NCBI RefSeq assembly: GCF_019711395.1
Contig: NZ_JAIGNL010000001.1
Location: forward strand, 496,001-560,000
Length of the DNA: 64,000 nt
Reading direction: 5' to 3'
DNA from: Qipengyuania xiapuensis
GTDB taxonomy: Bacteria; Pseudomonadota; Alphaproteobacteria; Sphingomonadales; Sphingomonadaceae
A program made the position numbers and the translations under genes. Below, one piece after another: positions 55,450 through 63,923 of this stretch (position 1 is its first letter; every line of letters begins with the position of its first letter). Below the pieces are notes generated by a model. It had not been told where the DNA came from and ran no database searches. It saw only the letters and a program-made list of their open reading frames with translations.

Positions 55450-56517
55450 CTAGTCCGGGTTCGCGGGCTCGTCGGAGCCTTCGGGCGGCTCAACCGCTTC
55501 GTACACCCGTATCACCGCCGCGGCGATTTCCCCTGGCACCTCTTCCTGCAGGAAGTGACCGGCTTCGGTCTCGGTCACGTGTGCGTTCGGGAAATTTGCC
55601 TTCATGGTTGCGAGCCCCGGGCCAAGGATCGGGTCCCTCGTGCCCCAGACGATTTCCACCGGCGCATCGAGCGTGCCGATATAGTCTTCGATCATCTGCA
55701 TCTCGTCGGCGCTGGGGTGGCCGGGGCTGTCTGGCACCATGCGCATCATGGCAAGTGGAGCCTTGATGTTGCCGCTTTCGGTGACCGGTCGGCCATAAAG
55801 CGCGCTCACTTCCGGCGGGATCGAGGCGGGATCGCCTTGCGCATCGGCGAGCCGGTCGAAGATCGACACCACGCGTTCGAACAGCAGTTCGCCAATGATC
55901 GGAGTCTTCGCCGTGGCGTGGGCCGACGACAGGTCGCGTTGCTCTCTCGGCGCGTTGAGCCCTGTATTCATGATCACCGCGCCCTTGAGCAGATCAGGAG
56001 ACTGAGCGAGCGCGCCCATACCGACCGGGCCGCCCCAATCCTGGCCGACATAAATGACCTCTTCGAGTTGGAGCTGGTCTAGCAACGCCGAGGTCCAGCG
56101 CAGGTGGTTGTCGAGCTGGTGCTCGCTCGCCGGGACTTTGGTGGAGAAGCCCAAGCCCACCAGCGTCGGCATGATCATGCGGAAACGGTCGCGCGGCAAC
56201 TCTGCAGCCACCTTGCGGTAGAGCAGCCCGTTGGTCGGATTGCCGTGCTGAAGATAGACAGGGTAGCCTTCGCCCACTTCCAGCACATGCATCTTGATGC
56301 CGGGTTCGACCTCGACGAGGTAGCTCTTGTAGTCGCGATCGATGGCCTCGGCGATATAGTCGGGCAGCGGGAAGGCCTCGAAGGTAACGCCTGAGACCGT
56401 CACGGTGCCGCCGCCTTCCGGCGTGATCGTTTCGCCGTCGCGCGTGATGAAGAATGCACCGATGGCCAGCAATATGGCGAGGATCCCCACGCCCCACAGC
56501 AGCTTCCGCTTCATCAC
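55450..56517 (-). CDS. Alpha/beta hydrolase, haloalkane dehalogenase/epoxide hydrolase-like
   Basis: The protein has 355 residues. An N-terminal membrane anchor or signal (residues 5-24) precedes an alpha/beta hydrolase core. The oxyanion segment is LQHGNPTN, as in LinB-type dehalogenases; the nucleophile elbow GQDWGGPVG places Asp, not Ser, with a Trp next to it; WGTRDP and EAGHFLQEE supply Asp and His. Asp-nucleophile and HGNPT favour a dehalogenase over an esterase. Export of such an enzyme is unusual. Confidence 0.8.
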   Translation of the reverse strand: MMKRKLLWGVGILAILLAIGAFFITRDGETITPEGGGTVTVSGVTFEAFPLPDYIAEAIDRDYKSYLVEVEPGIKMHVLEVGEGYPVYLQHGNPTNGLLYRKVAAELPRDRFRMIMPTLVGLGFSTKVPASEHQLDNHLRWTSALLDQLQLEEVIYVGQDWGGPVGMGALAQSPDLLKGAVIMNTGLNAPREQRDLSSAHATAKTPIIGELLFERVVSIFDRLADAQGDPASIPPEVSALYGRPVTESGNIKAPLAMMRMVPDSPGHPSADEMQMIEDYIGTLDAPVEIVWGTRDPILGPGLATMKANFPNAHVTETEAGHFLQEEVPGEIAAAVIRVYEAVEPPEGSDEPANPD

Positions 56518-56578
56518 AGGCTCCTATCTTCTCGATTGCATCGTCAGGCTTGTGGCCCCTTCGTGATCTTCCGATCCC

Positions 56579-57340
56579 TCAACTAACCGCACGCCGATAG
56601 AGGTGCCAGGTCGCGTGGCCCAGAACGGGCAGGACCACGAACAGGCCAAGGAAGAAGGGCAGGATAGCCGCGAAAAGCGCCAGTGCGATGACAAGGGCCC
56701 AAAGCAGCAGCACTCCGAAATTCGCGCTGAGCGTCTTGAAGCTGGTGATGATGGCGGTGATGAAGTCCACGTCGCGGTCGACCAGCATGGGCAGGCTCAT
56801 CAGGGTGATGGCGTAAAACACGAATGCGATCACCGCACCCACCGCGCCGCCGATGGCCAGCATGGTGAGCCCCATCTGCGAAGTCAGGAAGGCCATGCCT
56901 TCGCCAAGTCCGGCGGCCGACGCAAAGATCGCAAAGATCGTGTGCGCGATGATCACCCAGAAGCTGAAGCCGACAAAGATGATCCCGCCCATCAGCAGCA
57001 ACTGCTCGTCGCCGCGCCCGCGCAGCGCGCCCAGGATCGTGCCCCAACTGGTCGGCAAGTCCCGCTCGAGCCTGCGGCTGACTTCATAGAGGCCGACGGC
57101 GGCGAAGGGCGCGAAGAGCGGGAAACCGGCGACAGAGGCGATCAGCCAGCGCGTCTCGCCGCGCACCATCAGCAGGTAATAGAGCCCCGCGCCGACCAGC
57201 ACGTAGAAGGAGGCGAAGAAGAAACCGTACTGCGGGCGGGCGAGGAAATCGCGCCATCCCTTGCGCACCGCATCCATGAGATCGCCGGTGGTCAGGTCCC
57301 TAGCGACCCCAATCCCGGTTCCGTTCGCACTAGTCCCCAA
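56579..57340 (-). CDS. DUF2189 integral membrane protein
   Basis: The protein has 253 residues with six membrane helices. The N-terminal signature DLMDAVRKGWRDFLARPQYGFFFASFYVL and FAPFAAVGLYEVSRRLERD are typical of DUF2189, where genes often sit near cytochrome oxidase loci, though none is seen here. Function unknown. Confidence 0.85.
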   Translation of the reverse strand: MGTSANGTGIGVARDLTTGDLMDAVRKGWRDFLARPQYGFFFASFYVLVGAGLYYLLMVRGETRWLIASVAGFPLFAPFAAVGLYEVSRRLERDLPTSWGTILGALRGRGDEQLLLMGGIIFVGFSFWVIIAHTIFAIFASAAGLGEGMAFLTSQMGLTMLAIGGAVGAVIAFVFYAITLMSLPMLVDRDVDFITAIITSFKTLSANFGVLLLWALVIALALFAAILPFFLGLFVVLPVLGHATWHLYRRAVS

Positions 57341-57400
57341 AGTCTCTCTCCCTCGCTTGCAGACTGCCGCGAGGGGAGACGCTGTTCAAGGGGCGACCGC

Positions 57401-58051
57401 TCACCGACCTTTCGGTTTCTCCAGCACCTTTTTGCGAAAACTGCACAGGTCGGTGACCTTGCACCGCCAGCACTCGGGCGTGCGGGCCTTGCAGACATAG
57501 CGGCCATGCAGGATCAGCCAGTGATGCGCGCCGAGCCGGAAGGGCTGGGGGACACGTTTTTCAAGCTTTGCCTCGACCTGTTCGGGCGTCTTACCCTTGG
57601 CGAGACCGGTGCGGTTTCCGACGCGCAGGATATGGGTGTCGACCGCGAAGGTCTCCTGCCCGAACCAGCAATTGAGAACCACATTGGCGGTCTTGCGGCC
57701 GACACCGGGAAGACGGACGAGATCCTCGCGCGTGTCAGGCACCTCGCCGCCATATTCATCGACCAGCAACTGGCTCAGCAGGATCACGTTCTTGGCCTTG
57801 GAATTGAACAGGCCGATCGTCTTGATGTGTTCCTTGAGGCCCTCTTCGCCCAGTTCGAGCATCTGCTCGGGCGTCTCGACTTCCCGGAACAGCGCGCGCG
57901 TGGCCTTGTTCACGCCCACATCGGTCGCCTGCGCGGACAGCGCCACAGCCACCACGAGCTGGTAGCAATTGCCGTATTCCAGCTCGGTCTCGGGCGAGGG
58001 ATTGTCCTCGGCGAGCCGCCGGAAGAACTCGAAAATCTGGTCCTTGGTCAT
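57401..58051 (-). CDS. nth: Endonuclease III
   Basis: The protein has 216 residues. Helix-hairpin-helix LPGVGRKTA carries the catalytic Lys; Asp is in AVDTHILR. The iron-sulfur cluster is C-x6-C-x2-C-x5-C in CKARTPECWRCKVTDLC. It removes oxidised pyrimidines. ATG 58051 is chosen; a longer frame to 58234 overlaps the upstream channel gene. Likely co-transcribed with the channel gene 10 bases upstream. Confidence 0.95.
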   Translation of the reverse strand: MTKDQIFEFFRRLAEDNPSPETELEYGNCYQLVVAVALSAQATDVGVNKATRALFREVETPEQMLELGEEGLKEHIKTIGLFNSKAKNVILLSQLLVDEYGGEVPDTREDLVRLPGVGRKTANVVLNCWFGQETFAVDTHILRVGNRTGLAKGKTPEQVEAKLEKRVPQPFRLGAHHWLILHGRYVCKARTPECWRCKVTDLCSFRKKVLEKPKGR

Positions 58052-58061
58052 GCGGGTGCGA

Positions 58062-58853
58062 TCAGCCGATCTCTTCGATTTCTGCAAGCGCCTTGGCCAC
58101 CGCTTCGCGCCTGCGCTGCATTGCGTCGGAGAAGGCGGCGGCGAAGATGCCGGTCGGCAGCGCCACCAGGAGCACGCCCCCGACCGCGACGAGCGAGCCG
58201 ATGAGCTTGCCGGCGGTGGTGATGGGATAGGCATCGCCGTAGCCGACGGTGGTCAGCGTGATCACCGCCCACCAGAGCGCGCGCGGAATGCTGCCGAAAT
58301 TGTCGGGCTGTAGATGGCCCTCGAGCCAGTAGAGACCGCTCGCACCGACCAGCAGCAGGCTGAAGGCCAGCGCTGCGCAGACGAGGAGATCGTAGCTGCG
58401 CTCACGCAATGCGCCGAGGATTTCGCGCATGGCAGCGGAGAAGTGGCCGAGCTTTGCGAGCGCAAATACGCGCAGCAGTCGCAGGAGCCGCAAGGCTGCC
58501 GCATTGGCGATGAAGAAGGGCGCGAGACTGACGATGACGACGGCAAGGTCGACCAAGCCGATCGGCGAACGGATGAAGCGCCACCTCTTTACCCAGTCCG
58601 AACCCTCTCCCGGCATTTCCGGCGCGGCGTAGATGCGGGCAAGATATTCGGCGAGGAAGAACACGCCGAAAGCGATTTCCGCCCAGAGGATTTCCTGGCG
58701 GTACCGGTCAAGGATCTCCGGTTCTGTCGAGATCACCCCGACGACGACAGCTGCGAGAATCACCCAGATCAGAAGAACGTTCATCCCCGTCAGCTTGCCG
58801 TCGGGCCACGAGCCGATGGTGATCTGGTGGTGGAGATATTCGCGCAGCTTCAT
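58062..58853 (-). CDS. Voltage-gated potassium channel-like ion transporter
   Basis: The protein has 263 residues. Six membrane helices, with an S4-like helix bearing regularly spaced arginines (LRLLRLLRVFALAKLG) and the selectivity filter TLTTVGYGD. The C-terminal tail is a short coiled coil (RREAVAKALAEIEEIG) that may tetramerise. It conducts K+ across the inner membrane. Four bases after the dapB stop, so in one transcript with dapB and nth. Confidence 0.92.
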   Translation of the reverse strand: MKLREYLHHQITIGSWPDGKLTGMNVLLIWVILAAVVVGVISTEPEILDRYRQEILWAEIAFGVFFLAEYLARIYAAPEMPGEGSDWVKRWRFIRSPIGLVDLAVVIVSLAPFFIANAAALRLLRLLRVFALAKLGHFSAAMREILGALRERSYDLLVCAALAFSLLLVGASGLYWLEGHLQPDNFGSIPRALWWAVITLTTVGYGDAYPITTAGKLIGSLVAVGGVLLVALPTGIFAAAFSDAMQRRREAVAKALAEIEEIG

Positions 58854-58857
58854 GGCG

Positions 58858-59586
58858 TCAGATCCCGAGAACCTCTTCCATCGTATAGCGTCCCGGCTCG
58901 CGCCCTTTCAGCCATTCAGCCGCCCGGACTGCGCCGCGCGCGAAGATCTCGCGGTTCTCGGCGCTGTGCGAGAGCGTGAGGCGTTCCTGCTCGCCGGCGA
59001 GGATCACGCTGTGTTCGCCGGCCACGGTTCCGCCGCGCAGGGCCGCGAAGCCGATTGCGCCGCGATCGCGCGGGCCGGTCTGGCCGTCGCGCCCGCTTTC
59101 CGAATTGTCGTCGAGGTCGATCCCGCGCGCGCCGGCCGCAGCTTCTCCGAGAAGGAGTGCCGTTCCCGAAGGCGCATCAACCTTGCGGCGGTGGTGCATC
59201 TCGACGATCTCGATGTCCCAGTCCTCGCCCAGACGCGATGCCGCCTCGCGCACGAGATGGGCCAGCAGCGTGACGCCGAGCGAGGTATTGCCGGTCTGCA
59301 ACACGGGCACTGCGCGCGCCGCCTGATCGATCGCATCGTGATGCTTCGGTTCGAGCCCGGTCGTGCCGATCACGATCGGGATGCCGGCCCCGATCGCCGC
59401 ATGCAGGTTCGCCTGCAGGGCTGCGGGCGCCGAGAAGTCGACCAGCACGTCGCTGACATCGGCAAGGTTGCCCACGTCGTCGCCCTTGTCCGCGCCGCCT
59501 GCGTAGTCGTGGCCCGAAGCCTCGATCACACGCCGCAAGGCTTCGCCCATTGCGCCCTTGCTGCCGATGACGCCGATATTTGCCAT
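58858..59586 (-). CDS. dapB: 4-hydroxy-tetrahydrodipicolinate reductase
   Basis: The protein has 242 residues. The nucleotide site is IGVIGSKGAMGEAL; the catalytic HH is in EMHHRRKVDAPSGTALLLGE, with GEHSVILAGEQE and HSAENREIF following. Reduces the dapA product toward diaminopimelate and lysine. Head of a dapB-channel-nth operon, divergent from the sirtuin gene. Confidence 0.95.
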   Translation of the reverse strand: MANIGVIGSKGAMGEALRRVIEASGHDYAGGADKGDDVGNLADVSDVLVDFSAPAALQANLHAAIGAGIPIVIGTTGLEPKHHDAIDQAARAVPVLQTGNTSLGVTLLAHLVREAASRLGEDWDIEIVEMHHRRKVDAPSGTALLLGEAAAGARGIDLDDNSESGRDGQTGPRDRGAIGFAALRGGTVAGEHSVILAGEQERLTLSHSAENREIFARGAVRAAEWLKGREPGRYTMEEVLGI

Positions 59587-59621
59587 TGCCCCTCCTAAGC
59601 TTCCCGTGGTTCATGGCTGGT

Positions 59622-60329
59622 ATGAGTGAGCCGCGCAACATCGTCGTCCTGACCGGGGCCGGAATTTCCGCAGAGAGCGGCATCGATACCTTCCGCGATG
59701 CGGGCGGATTGTGGGAGCAGCACCGGGTCGAGGACGTCGCCACGCCGGAAGGCTTCGCGCGCGATCCGGAACTGGTGCAGCGCTTCTACGATGCGCGGCG
59801 CGAGGCGGTGCAGAGGGTTTCGCCCAATCCCGCGCACGAGGCATTGGCTAAGCTCGATGCCGAGTGGGAGGGCGAACTCCTGATCGTCACGCAGAACGTC
59901 GACGACCTGCACGAGCGCGCGGGCGCCAGGCGCGTGCTCCATATGCATGGCGAATTGCTGAGCGCATTATGCGCACGCTGCGAAGCACGGCACAGCTGGA
60001 GCGAAACGCTGCTGGACCAGCCAGCCTGCCCGGGCTGCGGCGCGCAGGCGCTGAGGCCCGACGTCGTCTGGTTCGGCGAGATGCCCTACCAGATGGAGCG
60101 CATCTACGCCCATCTTCGCAGGGCGGACCTGTTCGTGAGCATCGGCACCTCGGGGGCGGTCTATCCCGCGGCCGGCTTCGTGCGCGATGCACGCGAGCTG
60201 GGCGCAAGGACGCTCGAGCTCAACCTCGAGCGCAGCGAAGGCTCCTACTGGTTCAACGAATCGCGCCAAGGCCGCGCCAGCGAGTTGGTGCCGGAGTGGG
60301 TGAAGGAGATTCTCACACCATCAGTTTGA
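59622..60329 (+). CDS. cobB: SIR2-family NAD-dependent protein deacylase
   Basis: The protein has 235 residues. The NAD site is LTGAGISAESGI, catalytic His in VLHMHGE, zinc Cys in CARCEARHSW and CPGCG, and TQNVDDLH. Tyr56 and Arg59 (FYDARR) match the pair that lets E. coli CobB remove succinyl groups as well as acetyl. ATG 59622 is chosen over 59580. Its last nine bases overlap the next gene's 3' end. Confidence 0.92.
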   Translation: MSEPRNIVVLTGAGISAESGIDTFRDAGGLWEQHRVEDVATPEGFARDPELVQRFYDARREAVQRVSPNPAHEALAKLDAEWEGELLIVTQNVDDLHERAGARRVLHMHGELLSALCARCEARHSWSETLLDQPACPGCGAQALRPDVVWFGEMPYQMERIYAHLRRADLFVSIGTSGAVYPAAGFVRDARELGARTLELNLERSEGSYWFNESRQGRASELVPEWVKEILTPSV

Positions 60330-60707
60330 TGGCGGTGTGTAAACGACGATATCCCGTTCAAAGAGTGTTTCGCCGTACCAGATGCGGAGGGCCGGATACT
60401 GATCGCCCTGCTCGGCGTCGCGTGTCACCAGTTCGGCCGAGGTGTTCTCAAGTGCGCAAGACAATGCCTTTCTTTCGGCGGGTGTCTTGGCCAGGAATTC
60501 GCGACCGATATTGAAATCATGGAAGCCGTGCATCGTCCGCCACTCTAGTTCGCCAATGCCGTGTTCGCCGGCGCATCGATGGAGGTCTTTCGTGAATGCG
60601 GAGGCGTGATCCGGCCGGACCGGTAAGTAGCCTAGAGTGATCAGGATGAGGCCTGCGAGCAATACAAGGAAGAAGGTGTGCGGCTTGTCGGAGGGCTCGT
60701 ACCCCAT
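60321..60707 (-). CDS. Hypothetical single-span membrane protein
   Basis: The protein has 128 residues with one membrane segment (about 11-28) and a small exported domain with two Cys (HRCAGEHG, LSCALEN). I do not recognise the family. It lies two bases after the moeB stop, so it may be co-expressed with it. Confidence 0.6.
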   Translation of the reverse strand: MGYEPSDKPHTFFLVLLAGLILITLGYLPVRPDHASAFTKDLHRCAGEHGIGELEWRTMHGFHDFNIGREFLAKTPAERKALSCALENTSAELVTRDAEQGDQYPALRIWYGETLFERDIVVYTPPSN

Positions 60708-60709
60708 CG

Positions 60710-61477
60710 TCAGCTACCACACCCCTTGCACGCCGGATCCTTCGCAATCGTGAATTGCCGCATGCCGGGCTTCATCCCGTCGAGCAGGTTCACGCGGCTC
60801 CATTGGGCATCGCCATAGGCGCTCACGCCGTCGAGCAGCACGCGCACCGCGTGGAGCGCGGCGAAGCTGCCGACCCAGCCCGCCATCGCGCCGAGCATGC
60901 CGTCTTCTGCGCAGGTGTCGCAGTCCTCGGCATCGAAGGCATCGCCGACGAAGCAGCGATAGCAGGCCTCATCCGGCAAGTGTCCGGCGAAGGCGCCGAC
61001 CTGCCCCTGGAAGCGCCCGACCGCGGCCGAGAGCAGCGGCACGCCCGCTTTCACGCATGCGTCGGACACGGCGAGGCGGGTGGCGAAATTGTCGGTCCCG
61101 TCGAGCACGAGGTCGGCGCCCTCGACCAATGTCACGGCGCGCTCGGCATCGATCCGCCGGTCGCTGATCTCGACGTCCAGTTCGGGATCGAACAGCTTGA
61201 CCCAGCGCTTGGCCGAGATCGCCTTGCCGTGGCCGATGTCGCGCTCGTTATAAAGCGTCTGGCGCTGGAGATTGCTCGCATCGACCTTGTCGTCGTCGAC
61301 CAGCGTCAGCTTCCCGATCCCCGCGGCAGCAAGGTACTGGAGGGCAGGGCTGCCGATACCTCCGAGGCCCACCAGCACGAGGTGCTTGCCGGCGAGCGCG
61401 ACCTGGCCCGCGCCGCCTACTTCGGGCAGCACGATATGGCGCGCGAAACGGTCGAGGCGATCGGGAGAAAGGCTCAC
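60710..61477 (-). CDS. moeB: MoeB/ThiF-family sulfur-carrier adenylyltransferase
   Basis: The protein has 255 residues from GTG 61477 (GTGA overlap with DUF983). The ATP site is LVGLGGIGSPALQYLAAAG; the adenylate region has DGTDNFATR; zinc Cys pairs are CYRC and CKGC. It activates the C-terminal Gly of MoaD or ThiS. No rhodanese domain follows, so sulfur comes from elsewhere. Together with moaA and moeA it shows molybdenum-cofactor synthesis, but moaC, moaD and moaE are not in the window. Confidence 0.92.
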   Translation of the reverse strand: MSLSPDRLDRFARHIVLPEVGGAGQVALAGKHLVLVGLGGIGSPALQYLAAAGIGKLTLVDDDKVDASNLQRQTLYNERDIGHGKAISAKRWVKLFDPELDVEISDRRIDAERAVTLVEGADLVLDGTDNFATRLAVSDACVKAGVPLLSAAVGRFQGQVGAFAGHLPDEACYRCFVGDAFDAEDCDTCAEDGMLGAMAGWVGSFAALHAVRVLLDGVSAYGDAQWSRVNLLDGMKPGMRQFTIAKDPACKGCGS

Positions 61478-61905
61478 TCCGATGGCTCCGGGGCGCGTTC
61501 CTTGCGGAAGCCGTGCATCCCGTTCCACCATTGAAGCGCGATGACACCGCCCTTGGAAGGCTGGAGCAGGCCGAGCAGCATGACCAAGGCCAGCGGGATG
61601 ATGATGGCCAGCAATGCCGTGGCCGAGAGCGCAAAGCCCGTCACCAGTGCGATGATGACCGGGGCGAGCAGGTGCCCGGTGACGAAGATGCCGATGTAGG
61701 CGGGCAGGTCGTCGGCACGCTGTCCCGAAATGTCGAGCCGGCAATGCGCGCAGCTGTCGACCGGCTTCAGCCATTTGCGGAACAGGCTGCCTTCGCCGCA
61801 CCGCGGGCAGCGCCCCAGCACGCCACGCCATAGGCACGCCATCAGCGTGGCGGGCAGCTCGTAGCGGGCTTCCCGGTTGTCGGCTGTGTCGGTGGACAGG
61901 CTCAT
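61474..61905 (-). CDS. DUF983 zinc-ribbon membrane protein
   Basis: The protein has 143 residues from ATG 61905. Four Cys (RCPRCGEGSLF, CAHCRLD) form a zinc ribbon before two or three membrane helices, then WWNGMHGFRKE. The family has no known role. Its stop overlaps the moeB GTG, coupling the two. Confidence 0.85.
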   Translation of the reverse strand: MSLSTDTADNREARYELPATLMACLWRGVLGRCPRCGEGSLFRKWLKPVDSCAHCRLDISGQRADDLPAYIGIFVTGHLLAPVIIALVTGFALSATALLAIIIPLALVMLLGLLQPSKGGVIALQWWNGMHGFRKERAPEPSE

Positions 61906-62020
61906 GGAAAGCCTGTTGGCAGCTTGTTCGGAAACTGTCGACAGGCCTCTGCGATAGACCTGCCCGACAGCACTCTCCCCTTTTGTATGGCGAACCGAAG
62001 GGCTGTGAGAATTTTGGGTA

Positions 62021-63478
62021 TTAGCTTTCGAGCTGGCGCAGGAGGCTGCGCACGTCGCCATCCATGTCGGCGTCCCGCTGGCGCAGGTCCTCGATCAGGC
62101 GCACGGCGTGGATCACCGTCGAGTGATCGCGGCCACCGAACTTGCGACCGATTTCGGGATAGCTGCGCGGGGTGAGGACCTTCGACAGGTACATCGCCAC
62201 CTGGCGCGGACGAACCACGGCGCGTGCACGGCGCTTGCTCGACATCTCGCTGCGGTCGATCCGGTAGAACTGGCACACGGTGCGCTGGATCTCGTCGATC
62301 GTGATCCGGCGACGGTTGGCCGACAGGATATCGGTGAGCTGTTCTTCGGCGAGCTGGAGCGAGACTTCCTGTCCCGTCAGCTGCGCATAGGCGATCAGCT
62401 TGTTGAGGCCGCCGACCAGTTCACGAACGTTGCGCGTGATGGTGCGGGCGAGGAATTCGATCACGTCTTCGGGCACGGCGAGCGGCGCGAACTTGGTGAG
62501 CTTGGAGTGCAGGATCTTCTTGCGAAGCTCGATGTCGGCCGGCTGGATGTCGGCGACGAGGCCCATCGACAGGCGGCTGAGAAGACGCGGCTCGACACCG
62601 TCGAGTGCCTGCGGTGCGCGATCGGCGGCGAAGACCAGTCGCTTGCCCTCGGCGAGCAGCGCATCGATCGTGTAAAGGAGTTCTTCCTGCGCCGATGCCT
62701 TGCCGATGATGAACTGGATGTCGTCGACGAGCAGCAGGTCGAAGCTGCGTAGGCGGGCCTTGAACTCGATCATCCGGTTGGCCTTCAGGGCCTGGACGAA
62801 CTCGACCATGAAACGCTCTGCGCTGCAGTAGAAAATGCGGCTGCGACTGTGGGTCTGCAGGAATGTGTGGCCGATGGCGTGCAGCAGGTGCGTCTTGCCC
62901 TGGCCGGTAGCGGCCTTGAGGTAGAGCGGGCTGAACTGCGGCTTCTCGGTCGCGGCCATGCGCTGCGCCGCGTTGAAGGCGAGGATGTTCGCTTCGCCGG
63001 TGATGAAGGCTGCGAAGGTCAGCGAGGCGTCGAGGCCGACAGAGGAGGTGAATCCGGAATCGCCGAGCGTATCGGCGCCGATCGCCATCATCGAAGTGTC
63101 GGCATCGTTGGCCGGGCGGCGGCCGTCGTTGTGCAGCTGCAGGTCGGCGACCTGGCGGCGACCCGGGTGGACCGAGATGGCGACCTTGCGCACTTCGCTG
63201 CGGGCGATCTTCCATGCGAGGCTCAGCCGGTCGGCGAAGCGGTCCTTGACCCAGTTCGCGCTGAATTCGGTCGGAAGGTAGAGGTCGAGCGTGCCGGTAT
63301 CGGAATCAATCTTGCCGAGCTGGATCGGCTTGATCCACTGGCTGTGCAATTGGTGACCCAGATCTTTTCGGAGACCCTGGCTGATGTCGGCCCAATCCGC
63401 TGCCAGGTTTACGGCCTCCAAGTCTTCCATGTCGTCTGTCGCCTTCCGCTTGCCAGCGAACTCACCCGCTTTTGCCAT
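62021..63478 (-). CDS. dnaA: Chromosomal replication initiator DnaA
   Basis: The protein has 485 residues. Domain I (WADISQGLRKDLGHQLHSQW), a linker, the AAA domain with Walker A ending GQGKT (192-196) and Walker B LLLVDDIQF, and domain IV with VRPRQVAMYLSKVLTPRSYPEIGRKFGGRDHSTVIHA, the DnaA-box-binding helix. GGGGGAT lies nine or ten bases before ATG 63478. An internal ATG 16 codons in is possible. Confidence 0.96.
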   Translation of the reverse strand: MAKAGEFAGKRKATDDMEDLEAVNLAADWADISQGLRKDLGHQLHSQWIKPIQLGKIDSDTGTLDLYLPTEFSANWVKDRFADRLSLAWKIARSEVRKVAISVHPGRRQVADLQLHNDGRRPANDADTSMMAIGADTLGDSGFTSSVGLDASLTFAAFITGEANILAFNAAQRMAATEKPQFSPLYLKAATGQGKTHLLHAIGHTFLQTHSRSRIFYCSAERFMVEFVQALKANRMIEFKARLRSFDLLLVDDIQFIIGKASAQEELLYTIDALLAEGKRLVFAADRAPQALDGVEPRLLSRLSMGLVADIQPADIELRKKILHSKLTKFAPLAVPEDVIEFLARTITRNVRELVGGLNKLIAYAQLTGQEVSLQLAEEQLTDILSANRRRITIDEIQRTVCQFYRIDRSEMSSKRRARAVVRPRQVAMYLSKVLTPRSYPEIGRKFGGRDHSTVIHAVRLIEDLRQRDADMDGDVRSLLRQLES

Positions 63479-63855
63479 TACTTTGTTATCCCCCGAGCAG
63501 CCCGTCCAAGAGCTATCTGTTCTAGTCTTCCATCCAGGTGTTTCGGCACGGCTCCGCCGCTCCGCGGAATCGTTGCTCCGCGGGTACCCCCCATGATGGC
63601 CATCGATTTAAAAAACCCGGGCTGTCCCCCCCGAGCGTTCCCATTGTGTAAGTCGCCCTGTGGATGAGTCGCAAGGGGGATAACTGTAAAAAACCTGAAA
63701 TAAACTTGTTGACTCCCCGCAATGCCGCAGAGCTTCGTTCATCTACCTGTTTTTAAAGGAAAAGAGCCCTCCGCACGATGCGAATCGCGGGAATTGCGTC
63801 ACTTAGCTGAGAGGGCAACCGGTGTTGCATCCCGATGTGCGCTTGCAGCATGACA
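63479..63855. promoter_or_regulatory. dnaA upstream region with CcrM-type sites and DnaA-box-like words
   Basis: No gene is present in these 377 bases. GANTC words occur at 63567, 63666, 63711 and 63782. Near DnaA boxes lie at 63659-63667 (TGTGGATGA, one mismatch) with a GGGGATAA word at about 63677, both read on the plus strand. The region around 63685-63710 is A+T rich. These suit methylation-timed, self-regulated dnaA transcription, as in Caulobacter. I see no origin-like box cluster. Confidence 0.5.
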
Positions 63856-63886
63856 AAGGGGCCGTCGCTTGGCGCGACGACCCCTT
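63856..63886 (-). terminator. Intrinsic terminator after rpsT
   Basis: GGGG and GTCGC (63858-63868) pair with GCGAC and CCCC (63874-63884) with a small internal bulge; three T follow on the minus strand. Confidence 0.6.
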
Positions 63887-63923
63887 CGAATCTCGTCCCG
63901 ATCCGGCCGGAGCCGGCGGCGAA

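Noticed and set aside
63479..63923. Chromosomal origin beside dnaA
   Set aside because: Only one near-consensus DnaA box and no cluster; in alphaproteobacteria the origin is usually elsewhere.
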